A DNA stretch of 64,000 nt, from contig NZ_JAABNO010000011.1 in the NCBI RefSeq assembly GCF_009928445.1, positions 113,333 to 177,332 of the forward strand, in the 5' to 3' direction. The position numbers and the translations under genes are program-made. The notes beneath the pieces are model-generated. The model ran no database searches. It saw nothing but the letters and a program-made list of their open reading frames with translations, and was not told where the DNA came from. Of the stretch, positions 55,172-63,371 are shown piece after piece (positions within the stretch are counted from its first letter, which is position 1; each line of letters opens with the position of its first letter). This DNA comes from Clostridium sp. C8-1-8. GTDB taxonomy: Bacteria; Bacillota; Clostridia; Clostridiales; Clostridiaceae.

Positions 55172-55786
55172 ATGATAGTTGTTGATGGAGTAGTTGGAGT
55201 TGGAAAGAGTACATTGATGGGACTTATTGCAGAGAGAGGTTACATATCTTTTGAAGAACCTGTTGTAGACAACCCTATTTTAGAAAAGTTTTATTACGAT
55301 AGAGAGAGATATTCTTTCCCACTACAAGTTTTCTTTTTAAATAAGAGATTTAAGCATATAAAAGAGGCTTCAGCAATAGCTAACTCTGTTATGGATAGAA
55401 GCATATATGGAGATGTTATATTTGCAAAGATGCTTTGTGATAAGGGAGAAATGTCTGTAGAAGAATTTGATTTATATAGAGAACTGCTAGAAAATATGCT
55501 TGAGCACGTACAACCTCCTAAACTTATGATATATCTTGAAGTTTCAGTAGATGAAGCTATGTCGAGAATAAAGAAAAGAGGAAGAGATTACGAACAAGTA
55601 GTTGAGAGAGCATATTGGGAGAAGCTTAATGAAGAGTATAGAAAATATTTTTATAGTTATGATGTTTCGCCTATACTTAAGATAAATGTAGATGGACTAG
55701 ACTTTGAGAATAATGATAAAGATAGAGAATATGTTATGGGATTAATCGAGCAGAGACTAAGAGAGATAGAAGAAAAACAAGCTTAA
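55172..55786 (+). CDS. Deoxynucleoside kinase (dGK/dAK type)
   Basis: About 204 aa from ATG 55172 (MIVVDGVVGVGKSTL), behind AAAGGAG. P-loop DGVVGVGKST at the N-terminus, as expected; FEEPVVDNPILEKFYYDRERYSFPLQVFFLNKRF (substrate site), DRSIYGDVIFA (DRS motif), and the lid RIKKRGRDYEQ. Phosphorylates deoxyadenosine or deoxyguanosine for salvage. An alternative TTG start at 55103 (LPYQSNNLYE) also has a good AAGGGGGA site and would add 23 residues. Confidence 0.88.
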   Translation: MIVVDGVVGVGKSTLMGLIAERGYISFEEPVVDNPILEKFYYDRERYSFPLQVFFLNKRFKHIKEASAIANSVMDRSIYGDVIFAKMLCDKGEMSVEEFDLYRELLENMLEHVQPPKLMIYLEVSVDEAMSRIKKRGRDYEQVVERAYWEKLNEEYRKYFYSYDVSPILKINVDGLDFENNDKDREYVMGLIEQRLREIEEKQA

Positions 55787-55799
55787 TACGGAAGCTATA

Positions 55800-55843
55800 A
55801 AAAAGAAGTTATCATAATAATTTAGTTATGATAACTTCTTTTT
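55800..55843 (+). terminator. Terminator of the deoxynucleoside kinase gene
   Basis: Perfect 18-bp stem (55800-55817 with 55826-55843) with terminal A and T runs. Confidence 0.9.
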
Positions 55844-55994
55844 GCGTATAGAGAGTACATGGTTAGATAACAGATATTAATTGATTGAATAAAATAGAAC
55901 ATATTACAAATTAAGGATGAAAAATGTATTGCTACTTTATGGAGCTAAACATATAATTTTTATGAATAGAGTTTTATAATGGGGAGTGACAAAA

Positions 55995-57260
55995 TTGAGT
56001 ATTAATAATTTGTTTAAAGGTTATAAGAAAATAATAGTTGTAATTTTGATACTAACATTAATAACAATTGCAGTAATAGAATTAATAAGAGTGTTCTTTA
56101 ATACTGATTCTAGGGAGAAGATAGGGGTTGCTGCAAATACTAGTGAATCAAGTGAAATTAAGTTAGATGCTATTAATAGTACAGATTCAAAGTTTCATCC
56201 TTTAAATGAATTGAATTATAGATCTATAATTGAAGTTCCTAAAATATATAGTGCTAAGGATATATATAAAAATGGAAATGACAGATATATTATAGCTAAA
56301 AAGAATGGAGACAAAGGTCTAGTTTTGTATGACTTAAATAGGAAAAGTGAGACAAGTCTTATGCCACCAACAGCAGAGGGGTATGAAATAATTGATGCAA
56401 AGTATGATGGAAGGTGGATCGTCTGGAGTGAAAGAATGGAAAATCCTAAATTCACAAATTCTCCTAAAAGATATATTTGGAGAATATTGTATAAGGAATT
56501 AGACTTAAAAAACTTGAACGATGGAAAAGCAGCTAAAACACTTTCGCAAGGTTCATATATAAAAAAATGGTCTCAAGATATACCATTACCGACTATTAAT
56601 TTAAATAACGGAGTAGCTACATCTTTAAGTGTAAACTTAAAAGATGATAATATAAATATGAGTGAAATCTTAATGTTAGACTTAGAATCAGGTAGCTCGA
56701 AGGAGCTTAAAAGTGAGCAAATATGGGGAAATGACTATCCTAAGCTTAGCATACCTAATATATATGAAGATAATATAATTTGGAGTGAAAATAAGACAGA
56801 AAAGAAATTAGTGAGAGAAGAGTATATATACGCTTATAATGTTAAGAGTAATGAGTTAAGGTTAATCACAGATAAATCTATAAACGGAGCTTTTGGTGGG
56901 TATAAACAATATCTTGTTTTTACAGAAGCAAACAAAGTATCTATATATAATTTAAATAATGAGAAGTCTAAAGATATATTAAATAAGAATTTAGGTTTAC
57001 TTACTGAAAAATATAAAACCAATATAGCTGCCTTCAATATTTCTTCTATATATGTGAGCAGAAGTTTTGTGTTCTTCAAACCAGATTCAAAGTATATAAC
57101 TGCTTATGGATTGAAGGATAACAAACTTTTTGATTTAACAGAAGGGCTAGACGCAACTTATGGAAGGATAACTACTGTTGTATCTGATGATAATATGATT
57201 TATATAAGTGGATATGATAAGGGAGATAACAAAAAAAGTTTTTTTGTGGAGATAGATTAG
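55995..57260 (+). CDS. Membrane-anchored protein with propeller-like outer domain
   Basis: About 421 aa. TTG 55995 (LSINNLFKGYKK) has GGGGAG 8 nt upstream; GTG 55986 overlaps that site. One helix (about 12-33, IIVVILILTLITIAVIELI), a Ser/Asp-rich linker, then repeated strands such as GRWIVWSERME, DNIIWSENKTEKK, KQYLVFTEANKVSIYNL and DNMIYISGYD. These W/Y-S-E and D-N-I/M patterns suggest a beta-propeller like TolB, related in style to the outer domain of the anti-sigma factor at 47071. Function unknown. Confidence 0.65.
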   Translation: MSINNLFKGYKKIIVVILILTLITIAVIELIRVFFNTDSREKIGVAANTSESSEIKLDAINSTDSKFHPLNELNYRSIIEVPKIYSAKDIYKNGNDRYIIAKKNGDKGLVLYDLNRKSETSLMPPTAEGYEIIDAKYDGRWIVWSERMENPKFTNSPKRYIWRILYKELDLKNLNDGKAAKTLSQGSYIKKWSQDIPLPTINLNNGVATSLSVNLKDDNINMSEILMLDLESGSSKELKSEQIWGNDYPKLSIPNIYEDNIIWSENKTEKKLVREEYIYAYNVKSNELRLITDKSINGAFGGYKQYLVFTEANKVSIYNLNNEKSKDILNKNLGLLTEKYKTNIAAFNISSIYVSRSFVFFKPDSKYITAYGLKDNKLFDLTEGLDATYGRITTVVSDDNMIYISGYDKGDNKKSFFVEID

Positions 57261-57321
57261 TTTTTATATGCCTCTAAAATAAAAAAATAATAAAAATATT
57301 ACTTTTATTATTATACAATAT

Positions 57322-57336
57322 TGATTATTATTCTCA
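57322..57336. promoter_or_regulatory. Fur/PerR-like box upstream of sodA
   Basis: Read on the minus strand, TGAGAATAATAATCA matches the 7-1-7 consensus TGATAATNATTATCA at 13 of 15. It lies 50 nt before the sodA start, in the expected promoter area. Confidence 0.5.
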
Positions 57337-57385
57337 ATAGTGATAGTATTAAATCATAGAAAAAAGATTTTGGAGGTATTAGAAT

Positions 57386-57997
57386 ATGAAACACGAATTA
57401 CCAAACTTAGAATATGAATATAATGCTTTAGAACCATATATAGATGAAACTACAATGACAATACATCATTCAAAGCATCACGCAACATATATAAATAATT
57501 TAAATGCAGCACTAGAAGCTTATCCAGAGCTTCAAGAAAAATCAGTAGAAGAATTAGTTAAAGACTTAGATGCAGTACCAGCTGATATAAGAGGTGCTGT
57601 TAGAAATAACGGTGGTGGACACTATAATCACTCATTGTTTTGGAAGTTATTATCACCTAATGGAGGAGACGCAAAGGGTGTTTTACTAGAAGCTATAACT
57701 AAAAAGTTTGGAAGTCTAGATGCTTTCAAAGAAACTTTTGCAAAAGCTGCAGCTACAAGATTTGGTAGTGGTTGGGCTTGGCTAGTGGTTAACAAAAATA
57801 ATGAACTAGAAGTTTTATCAACTGCTAATCAAGATACTCCAGTCAGCGAAGGTTTAAAACCAGTTTTAGCTTTGGATGTTTGGGAACATGCATATTATCT
57901 AAAATATCAAAACAGAAGACCTGACTATGTTGGATCATGGTGGAGTGTAGTTAATTGGGATTATGCCAATAAGCTATATGAGGAAGCAGTGAAGTAA
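57386..57997 (+). CDS. sodA: Cytoplasmic Fe/Mn superoxide dismutase
   Basis: 203 aa, ATG after TGGAGG, no signal peptide ([20 protein letters not shown]). Ligand motifs: [20 protein letters not shown] (first His), [21 protein letters not shown] (second), [19 protein letters not shown] (Asp and His). Very similar to the exported form at 14950. Detoxifies superoxide in the cytosol. Terminator downstream; Fur/PerR-like box upstream. Confidence 0.97.
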   Translation: MKHELPNLEYEYNALEPYIDETTMTIHHSKHHATYINNLNAALEAYPELQEKSVEELVKDLDAVPADIRGAVRNNGGGHYNHSLFWKLLSPNGGDAKGVLLEAITKKFGSLDAFKETFAKAAATRFGSGWAWLVVNKNNELEVLSTANQDTPVSEGLKPVLALDVWEHAYYLKYQNRRPDYVGSWWSVVNWDYANKLYEEAVK

Positions 57998-58039
57998 TAA
58001 GAGTCTTTAGAGGTAATATATAAGTACTTAAATAATAGA

Positions 58040-58078
58040 AAAGATTACTTGGATTATATATCTAGGTAATCTTTTTTT
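58040..58078 (+). terminator. Terminator of sodA
   Basis: AAAGATTACTTGGA (58040-58053) pairs with 58061-58074 with two G-U pairs, followed by TTTTTTTT. Confidence 0.88.
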
Positions 58079-58092
58079 TGTCATATAGCTGA

Positions 58093-58126
58093 TTTTCAAT
58101 TTACAAAGTGGCTTCTCGTCTTTCTA
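58093..58126 (+). repeat. Left 34-bp direct repeat of the IS30 region
   Basis: Matches 59855-59888 at 33 of 34 positions (A for G at the seventh base). Too long for an IS30 target duplication (usually 2-3 bp), so it may be the remnant right end of another copy. Confidence 0.8.
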
Positions 58127-58222
58127 CGTGAATTGTAAATCGAAATGCAATCATTCCGATTCAAAGTTTATTACTAATCCTTAAATTTAATATACATGCA
58201 AGGTGATCGCACCTCAGCTTAC

Positions 58223-58250
58223 AAAAAGATTGGGTTATACCAGTCTTTTT
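58223..58250 (+). terminator. Hairpin between IS left end and transposase
   Basis: AAAAAGA-TGG (58223-58233) with CCA-TCTTTTT (58240-58250), then T. Such hairpins guard transposase genes from outside transcription. Confidence 0.6.
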
Positions 58251-58310
58251 TGTTTCCCTTAGTTTAAAATTCATATATCCTAAAATAGTTGGCGGCAGAA
58301 TGGAGGATAT

Positions 58311-59606
58311 ATGTCTAAATTTTTTAATTATGAGGAAAGACTTGAATTACAAAAATTTCTAAAAGAAAGTCTTTCCTTCAAAGAAATTAGTCGCAGATTG
58401 GGTAAAAATCCAACTACTATTTCCAGAGAAGTACGTAAATACAGCTCAGAAATTGCTACTGGCTATCCCGGTTATCCACTTAATGCCTGTAAGAACCGTT
58501 TTTTCTGTAGATCTAAAGATGTATGTGGTAAAAATTGTACCAGAAAAGCTTCAGTTTACTGTAGACTTTGTCAATCCTGTAATGATAATTGCCCAGACTT
58601 CATTTTAGAAATCTGTACTGCCAGGTTTCGGGTTCCCTACGTTTGCAATGGCTGTGAAACCCTTGGTAAATGCTCGCTATTAAAAAATATTTACGACGCG
58701 GAGCATGCGCATCTTAAAGCTCACGAATCTATCTCCCAGTCTAGGAGTGGTTTATGTGTTTCTGAGACTGAGCTAGATCGTTTGAATAAGATAATTTCAC
58801 CACTTGTTCAGAACGGTCAATCTGTTCATCAAATTTATGTAAATCATGAAGATGAACTGATGTGCAGCGAAAAAACAATTTATAACTACATTGATGCATG
58901 TCTTTTTGATGTTAGAAATATTGATTTGCCACGTAAAGTAAAATTTCGAGAACGTTACAAAAAGCCAGAGTTTAAAGTAGATAAAGGATGCCGTATTGGT
59001 CGTAACTATGAAGCATTCGGTGCATTTATTGATAAAAATCCTGATACAGCAGTTGTTCAAATGGACTCTGTCATCGGAACAAAAGGAGGTAAATGCCTTT
59101 TGACTATTCACTTTGTTGATTGTAGTTTGATGCTTGCGTTCTTGCGGGATGCAAATACATCAAAGTCTGTTACGGATGCATTTAATCATCTCGATAAAGT
59201 GATTGGACATGAACTGTTTTCAGAGTTGTTTCCTGTAATACTTACAGATAACGGAAGTGAGTTTTCCAATCCAAGAGCCATTGAGTATCGAGATACGTTC
59301 CCGCTTTTGCGTACCCATGTATTTTACTGCGATGCAGGTAGTCCTTATCAAAAAGGTGCTATCGAAGTAAATCATGAATTAATTCGTCGAGTCCTTCCGA
59401 AAGGCACCAGCTTTAATCAGCTTACGCAGGAAGATATTAATTTAATGATGAATCACATAAACTCGTACAAAAGAAAAAAGCTGAACAACCGTAGCCCATA
59501 CGAAACGTTCAGCTTTTACCATGGAGAAGAAGCTCTACATAAGTTAGGATGTTCACAGGTTGCCGCCAGTGACATCATGTTAAAACCTGCTCTTCTCAAA
59601 AAATAA
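58311..59606 (+). CDS. IS30-family transposase
   Basis: 431 aa. ATG 58311 lies after TGGAGGAT. N-terminal HTH (ERLELQKFLKESLSFKEISRRLGKNPTTISREV), then a Cys-rich zinc-binding stretch (CKNRFFCRSKDVCGKNC, CRLCQSCNDNCPD). DDE domain: VVQMDSVIGTKGGKCLL (first D), VILTDNGSEFSNP (second D), SPYQKGAIEVNHELIRRVLPKG (E). Intact, so likely active. Arg codons CGT/CGA/CGG and a higher GC content differ from the host genes, showing recent arrival. Confidence 0.95.
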   Translation: MSKFFNYEERLELQKFLKESLSFKEISRRLGKNPTTISREVRKYSSEIATGYPGYPLNACKNRFFCRSKDVCGKNCTRKASVYCRLCQSCNDNCPDFILEICTARFRVPYVCNGCETLGKCSLLKNIYDAEHAHLKAHESISQSRSGLCVSETELDRLNKIISPLVQNGQSVHQIYVNHEDELMCSEKTIYNYIDACLFDVRNIDLPRKVKFRERYKKPEFKVDKGCRIGRNYEAFGAFIDKNPDTAVVQMDSVIGTKGGKCLLTIHFVDCSLMLAFLRDANTSKSVTDAFNHLDKVIGHELFSELFPVILTDNGSEFSNPRAIEYRDTFPLLRTHVFYCDAGSPYQKGAIEVNHELIRRVLPKGTSFNQLTQEDINLMMNHINSYKRKKLNNRSPYETFSFYHGEEALHKLGCSQVAASDIMLKPALLKK

Positions 59607-59656
59607 TAATAGAAACAGCGCCGCCAACAGCTCATAAAGAACTGAAATCAGGGGTG

Positions 59657-59690
59657 GATTCTCCGATTGCAAAAAAATCGAGAGAGAATC
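59657..59690 (+). terminator. Hairpin after the transposase gene
   Basis: GATTCTC/GAGAATC (59657-59663 with 59684-59690) and inner CGATT/AATCG with a 3-nt bulge. Probably stops transposase transcription; no clear T run. Confidence 0.5.
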
Positions 59691-59750
59691 GACCTCCATT
59701 TGACATGCTCATTTTTATTATAATACTTCAACAAAAACTAAAAATCAAAT

Positions 59751-59870
59751 TGCATTTGGGTTACAAAAGCTGCATTTTGTTTGCAAAACCTGCATTTCAA
59801 ATACAAAAGTGGCATTTCGTTTACAAATATTCAATTGTAATTTTCAAATATTGCTTTTCAGTTTACAAAG
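59751..59870 (+). repeat. Array of six 20-bp units at the IS right end
   Basis: Units begin at 59751, 59771, 59791, 59811, 59831 and 59851. Consensus TGCATTT then a variable part then TTACAAAA. Four are clear, the fifth is degenerate, the sixth runs into the 34-bp direct repeat. No spacers, so not a CRISPR. Likely transposase-binding sites set two helical turns apart. Confidence 0.7.
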
Positions 59871-59888
59871 TGGCTTCTCGTCTTTCTA
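59855..59888 (+). repeat. Right 34-bp direct repeat of the IS30 region
   Basis: Second copy of the sequence at 58093-58126; overlaps the last unit of the 20-bp array. Confidence 0.8.
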
Positions 59889-59917
59889 TTGACCCATCAT
59901 GCTTGATATATATAGTT

Positions 59918-59941
59918 AAACAATAATATGTTATTGTTTTT
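59918..59941. terminator. Small hairpin right of the IS
   Basis: AAACAATAA (59918-59926) with TTATTGTTT (59931-59939), then TT. AT-rich, weak terminator. Confidence 0.45.
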
Positions 59942-59954
59942 CAATAAAAATATA

Positions 59955-59983
59955 TTGAAAAGTTGCGTGAGGTGTGCTAATAT
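59955..59983 (+). promoter_or_regulatory. Promoter of the DUF2975/HTH pair
   Basis: TTGAAA (59955-59960), 17-nt spacer, TAATAT (59978-59983), about 42 nt before the DUF2975 start. Confidence 0.6.
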
Positions 59984-60024
59984 CTATATTGAAGTTACAA
60001 TATTTGGAGATATGGAGGTTTTTT

Positions 60025-60519
60025 ATGAAATATTATGGTCAGAAGTCAATGGCGAGTATACTTAAAAGAATACTAGACTTTATATTAATATTAGGTATTA
60101 TAGCAACTCTTTTTATATTTAAGGATACTTTTATCAATAATGATATAAATTTAGATTATTTTAAAAAGGTAGTTATATTTGTACTTTTAGCTGTTGGCAT
60201 AAGTTGTGTTTTCCTTATAGTAGTTAACTTAAGAAAAATACTGCTTTCTCTAGTGAAAGCTAACCCTTTTATAAATGAGAATGTAAGGGCGCTTAAGAAG
60301 GTCTCTCGTGAATGCTTTATTATTGCAGGGTGTTATATATTCAATATGTTTATTAATTCTAATCTTAAAGATTTTAATTTCATATATGTAGATGGTAAAG
60401 GCATACATACAGACATGGAATTTATAATATTTCTTTTTGCAGGTTGTTTTATATTGATATTGGCAAAGGTATTTCAACAAGCGGTTGACTATAAGGAAGA
60501 AAATGATTCTACTATTTAA
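60025..60519 (+). CDS. DUF2975 membrane protein
   Basis: About 164 aa. ATG 60025 (MKYYGQKSMASILKRILD) follows TGGAGG; upstream codons from 59974 lack a site. Four helices at about 14-33, 45-68, 92-110 and 130-150, with NPFINENVRALKKVS after the second, typical of DUF2975. Paired with a small HTH protein 33 nt downstream, like Bacillus YoaS/YozG. Function unknown; the pair may act as membrane-linked repressor system. Confidence 0.82.
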   Translation: MKYYGQKSMASILKRILDFILILGIIATLFIFKDTFINNDINLDYFKKVVIFVLLAVGISCVFLIVVNLRKILLSLVKANPFINENVRALKKVSRECFIIAGCYIFNMFINSNLKDFNFIYVDGKGIHTDMEFIIFLFAGCFILILAKVFQQAVDYKEENDSTI

Positions 60520-60552
60520 GATAATGTATTCTGCTAATGGAGGAAAAGTTGT

Positions 60553-60759
60553 ATGGCTATAATTATAAATTTAGATGTTATGATGGCAAAAAGAAAGATT
60601 TCCTTACAAGATCTTGCTGATAAGGTTGGTATAACGAATGCGAATCTTTCTATATTAAAAAATAACAAAGCAAAAGCTATTAGATTTTCTACCTTAGAAG
60701 CTATATGTAGAGAGTTAAATTGTCAGCCTGGAGATATTTTAGAATATGCAAATAAGTGA
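60553..60759 (+). CDS. YozG-like XRE-family regulator
   Basis: 68 aa, ATG after TGGAGGAAA. A single Cro/C1-type HTH: MMAKRKISLQDLADKVGITNANLSILKNNKAKAIRFSTLEAICRELNCQPGDIL (about 10-63). This form almost always follows a DUF2975 gene, as here. Likely represses its own operon. Confidence 0.9.
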   Translation: MAIIINLDVMMAKRKISLQDLADKVGITNANLSILKNNKAKAIRFSTLEAICRELNCQPGDILEYANK

Positions 60760-60826
60760 TAGCTAGCTGATACTTATTTTACTGTATATAACAGTATGAA
60801 ATTGTCTAGTAAATTCAAATCTTTAG

Positions 60827-60915
60827 AACAGCTATTTAGGCTAAGCAGTAAAAAAGAAATCTTGTTCGACTGCCAGATTTTATTCATATACATTCAGAAA
60901 GGTAGATGAGCAAAA
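60827..60915 (+). repeat. 89-nt conserved element, copy A, in the leader of the DUF4173 gene
   Basis: Begins AACAGCTATTTAGG and ends ATGAGCAAAA. It aligns without gaps to 63043-63131, 71 of 89 bases equal by my count. Conserved core CCAGATTTT-TCATATACATT-GAAAGG. Pairing TTGTTC with GAGCAA and CTG with CAG is kept by changed bases relative to copy B. Lies 62 nt before the start of the DUF4173 gene. An ATG inside it (60906) is in frame but has no proper site. Confidence 0.65.
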
Positions 60916-60977
60916 AGTTATTTAGCAAATTTTTTATTAATGTTTTATATGTAGGGGTATTTAGAGAGGAGAAAAAT

Positions 60978-62873
60978 ATGATAAATTCGGTTGTTTTGAT
61001 TTTGATAAAAAAAAACAGGCTTTTGGTTGTAAGTGATAAGCATGGATCTATGATCCAATTACCTTGTACTAATATGAGAGAGGGGGAAACAATAACTGAT
61101 ACGACAAAAAGAATGTTAGAGAAGTTTGGAATGGTTACTGTAGATATAATCAGTTCAAGCAAGTATATAGTTAGAAATGATAAGAAGTACTTTTCTTCAA
61201 TAGTTGAAATAACTGATGATGTAGATGTGGAAACAAATGAAGTAGTAGGACATAAGTGGGGTGATTTTGAATTAATACACAATTTAAGTTTTATAGAAAA
61301 TAAGGCTATAATGTACTGTTTAGAGAGTTATATTGAAGTTAATAGTAATAGTAATAGTATAAATATGCTTAAGGATGAGTTTAAAAGAGGTCTTATGGGT
61401 AAGAGCTATTTATATGAATCGGAAGAAAGAGCTGAAAAAATAAAAATAGATAGTTCTTTGAGCATTTCTAGTAAAAGAAATGCAATCATAGGCTCAATAA
61501 TATTAGGTATTATGTTTTCAGCCTTCTTCTTCGCTTATTTAGGTATATCAGTGTTAATATTTAATTTAATAATGATAATAGTATTTGTAGGGTGCATTGG
61601 TATAAAAAATAAAGGTAGCATAATGGCTTATTTTCTATTAACCTGCTCTTTAATTCTATCAGCTAACTTTTCTATATATACCAATCCTGTGTTTAGATCA
61701 CTTAATATTGTTTTGATTCCAGTAGTTCTTACTCTAAGTTTTGTATTATATACCTACAAGGATGTAGAATTAAAATTAGCATACTTATTAGGTGGGTTAA
61801 TTAATAAATTTTTTAAGAATAGTATAATTACTTCTATGAAACTGCCAAAGTTTATAAGGGACAGTATAAGTATTAAAAATAAAAGCAACACATCTTCTAG
61901 CTATAAGTATGTTAGGAATGGTATTTTCATATCTATACCATTGCTATTATTTTTGGTGTTAGTACTATCTCAAGCTGACAATATTTTTGGGTACTATATC
62001 AATAATATTAGCTCAAACATTCTCGCTATAAATCCATCAACGTCATTTTATAAATTAGTAGTATCTATAGTAATAGCCTTTTATAGTTTTGGATTCTTAT
62101 GGAGTTTTAATTATAGATTTGATAATACAACTAGTACCTCTATTAAAAATGGAAGGTTGGAGCCAATAACCGTTACTACAGTGTTAGCTATGGTTTGTAT
62201 ATTGTATATTGTATTTACAATAATACAAATAACCTATTTATATGGAGGCACAAACAAAGTTCTTCCTGGAGGATTTACTTATTCTGAGTATGCTAGAAGA
62301 GGTTTTTTTGAATTAGTCTTTATAACATTAGTTAATCTTATAGGAGTAACCATATTAAAGATATATGTTGATAATAGTAAGGCGAAACTTAATATCATAT
62401 TGAATATTATATATACCATAATAGTAGTATTAACATTAAATATGGTTTGCTCTGCATTTTATAGGATGTATTTATATATTGATGCTTTTGGTTATACAAG
62501 GTTAAGAATACTGGTTCAACTATTTATAATCTTTTTAGGGATTATAATATTCTTACAATTCCTATTTATATGGAAAGATAAGAGTATATTTAAATATATA
62601 ATAGTAGTTTCTCTAACATTATATATAGGGATTAACTTTTTCAACATTGATTCATTTATAGCTAAAAAGAACATAGAGCTTTCAGCTAATAAAAAAATAG
62701 ATAATAATTATCTTACTGTGCTTTCATTAGATTCGATAAAAGAAATGAACAAAGCAAGAAATGAAGGTAAAATAGATGATGAAACCTATTTAAAGTGGAG
62801 GAATAGAGCTGATATTAAAATAGATAATTGGTATGAATATAATTACTTTATATATAAAGCTAATGGAAAGTAA
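60978..62873 (+). CDS. Degenerate Nudix-like domain fused to a DUF4173-type membrane protein
   Basis: About 631 aa. ATG 60978 (MINSVVLILIKKNRLLVV) has AGAGGAG upstream; the frame is open back to 60906. Residues 1-130 look like a Nudix fold (PCTNMREGETITDTTKRMLEKFG), but the catalytic REUxEE Glu residues are changed (RMLEKF), so binding rather than hydrolysis is likely. From about 165 there are some 10-12 membrane helices with DUF4173 features: YARRGFFELVFITLVNLI, a GGFTYSEYAR motif and a late IDAFGYTRLRILV. The tail (LDSIKEMNKARNEGKIDDETYLKWRNRADIK) is soluble. The fusion is unusual; function unknown. Confidence 0.72.
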   Translation: MINSVVLILIKKNRLLVVSDKHGSMIQLPCTNMREGETITDTTKRMLEKFGMVTVDIISSSKYIVRNDKKYFSSIVEITDDVDVETNEVVGHKWGDFELIHNLSFIENKAIMYCLESYIEVNSNSNSINMLKDEFKRGLMGKSYLYESEERAEKIKIDSSLSISSKRNAIIGSIILGIMFSAFFFAYLGISVLIFNLIMIIVFVGCIGIKNKGSIMAYFLLTCSLILSANFSIYTNPVFRSLNIVLIPVVLTLSFVLYTYKDVELKLAYLLGGLINKFFKNSIITSMKLPKFIRDSISIKNKSNTSSSYKYVRNGIFISIPLLLFLVLVLSQADNIFGYYINNISSNILAINPSTSFYKLVVSIVIAFYSFGFLWSFNYRFDNTTSTSIKNGRLEPITVTTVLAMVCILYIVFTIIQITYLYGGTNKVLPGGFTYSEYARRGFFELVFITLVNLIGVTILKIYVDNSKAKLNIILNIIYTIIVVLTLNMVCSAFYRMYLYIDAFGYTRLRILVQLFIIFLGIIIFLQFLFIWKDKSIFKYIIVVSLTLYIGINFFNIDSFIAKKNIELSANKKIDNNYLTVLSLDSIKEMNKARNEGKIDDETYLKWRNRADIKIDNWYEYNYFIYKANGK

Positions 62874-62902
62874 AGTTGTTATCTAAGTGATATAACTAGA
62901 GA

Positions 62903-62953
62903 TTATCAAACTTAAGTTTTTTTGTAAAAGCTTAAAGCGCTTAAGTTTGATAA
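62903..62953. repeat. Hairpin after the DUF4173 gene
   Basis: Perfect 14-bp stem TTATCAAACTTAAG (62903-62916) with CTTAAGTTTGATAA (62940-62953); loop of 23 nt with a T run and AAGC/GCTT. Not a classic terminator in the plus direction; perhaps a mRNA end structure. Confidence 0.5.
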
Positions 62954-63042
62954 CATATAGCAATGTCTATGAAAGTTAGATACTTATAAAGTATAGTGAA
63001 TTATAAGGTTTTTAGATGAAGATGCCGACTTTAGGGGGCTAT

Positions 63043-63131
63043 AACAGTTATTTAGGATAAACAATAAAAAATAAACCTTATTTGCTTTCCAGATTTTCCT
63101 CATATACATTTGGAAAGGAACATAAGCAAAA
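63043..63131 (+). repeat. 89-nt conserved element, copy B, before the rRNA operon
   Basis: Begins AACAGTTATTTAGG and ends ATAAGCAAAA. Pairings: TTTGC with GCAAA and TTTCCA with TGGAAA, both around the conserved GATTTT-TCATATACATT. Followed 13 nt later by a terminator hairpin. Same length and order as copy A. Confidence 0.65.
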
Positions 63132-63143
63132 GACTCGCTGAAG

Positions 63144-63166
63144 AAAGTCGTTTAAGCGACTTTTTT
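63144..63166 (+). terminator. Terminator after element copy B
   Basis: AAAGTCG (63144-63150) with CGACTTT (63157-63163), loop TTTAAG, T run to 63166. Confidence 0.75.
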
Positions 63167-63371
63167 ACTGTTAAGGATAAGGGCTACAGTAATCTATGCC
63201 GGGTGTGTCCTTCGTAGTTATATGGTGAATTATGCAGTATATTGTAGAATTAGATAGTTATAATAATAAATTAGACTTTATATATAAAACCTAAGTTTAT
63301 ACATATGTTATTATAGTCCTTGTCGCTAATGCAAACGCGATGTTGAGGTTTGAAAGAATCTTAAGATTATC

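Larger units (their letters stand above)
58093..59888 (+). mobile_element. IS30-family insertion sequence with flanking 34-bp direct repeats
   Basis: A full transposase gene lies between two direct copies of a 34-bp sequence ending in GTGGCTTCTCGTCTTTCTA (58093-58126 and 59855-59888; one mismatch). Motif units of the right end (GCATTT-TTACAAA) appear inverted at the left (AATTGTAAATCGAAATGCAA, 58131-58150), marking left and right ends. Exact termini are unsure: the 34-bp repeats may be outside or part of them. Codon use in the transposase (many CGT/CGG Arg) differs from neighbours. No gene is interrupted. Confidence 0.82.

Noticed and set aside
59751..59870. Possible CRISPR array
   Set aside because: Units are contiguous and degenerate, with no unique spacers and no cas genes; the array fits an IS end.
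59654..59926. 90-codon open frame downstream of the transposase
   Set aside because: It runs through the 20-bp repeat array and both arms of a hairpin; no ribosome site; the protein simply mirrors the repeats.
60906..60977. Upstream start for the DUF4173 gene
   Set aside because: The ATG at 60906 lies inside the conserved 89-nt element; the ATG at 60978 has a proper AGAGGAG site.
63330..63360. Possible cyclic-di-GMP riboswitch or cre site (GCAAACGCG)
   Set aside because: Lacks the conserved riboswitch core and the cre symmetry; only a small TCGC/GCGA hairpin.
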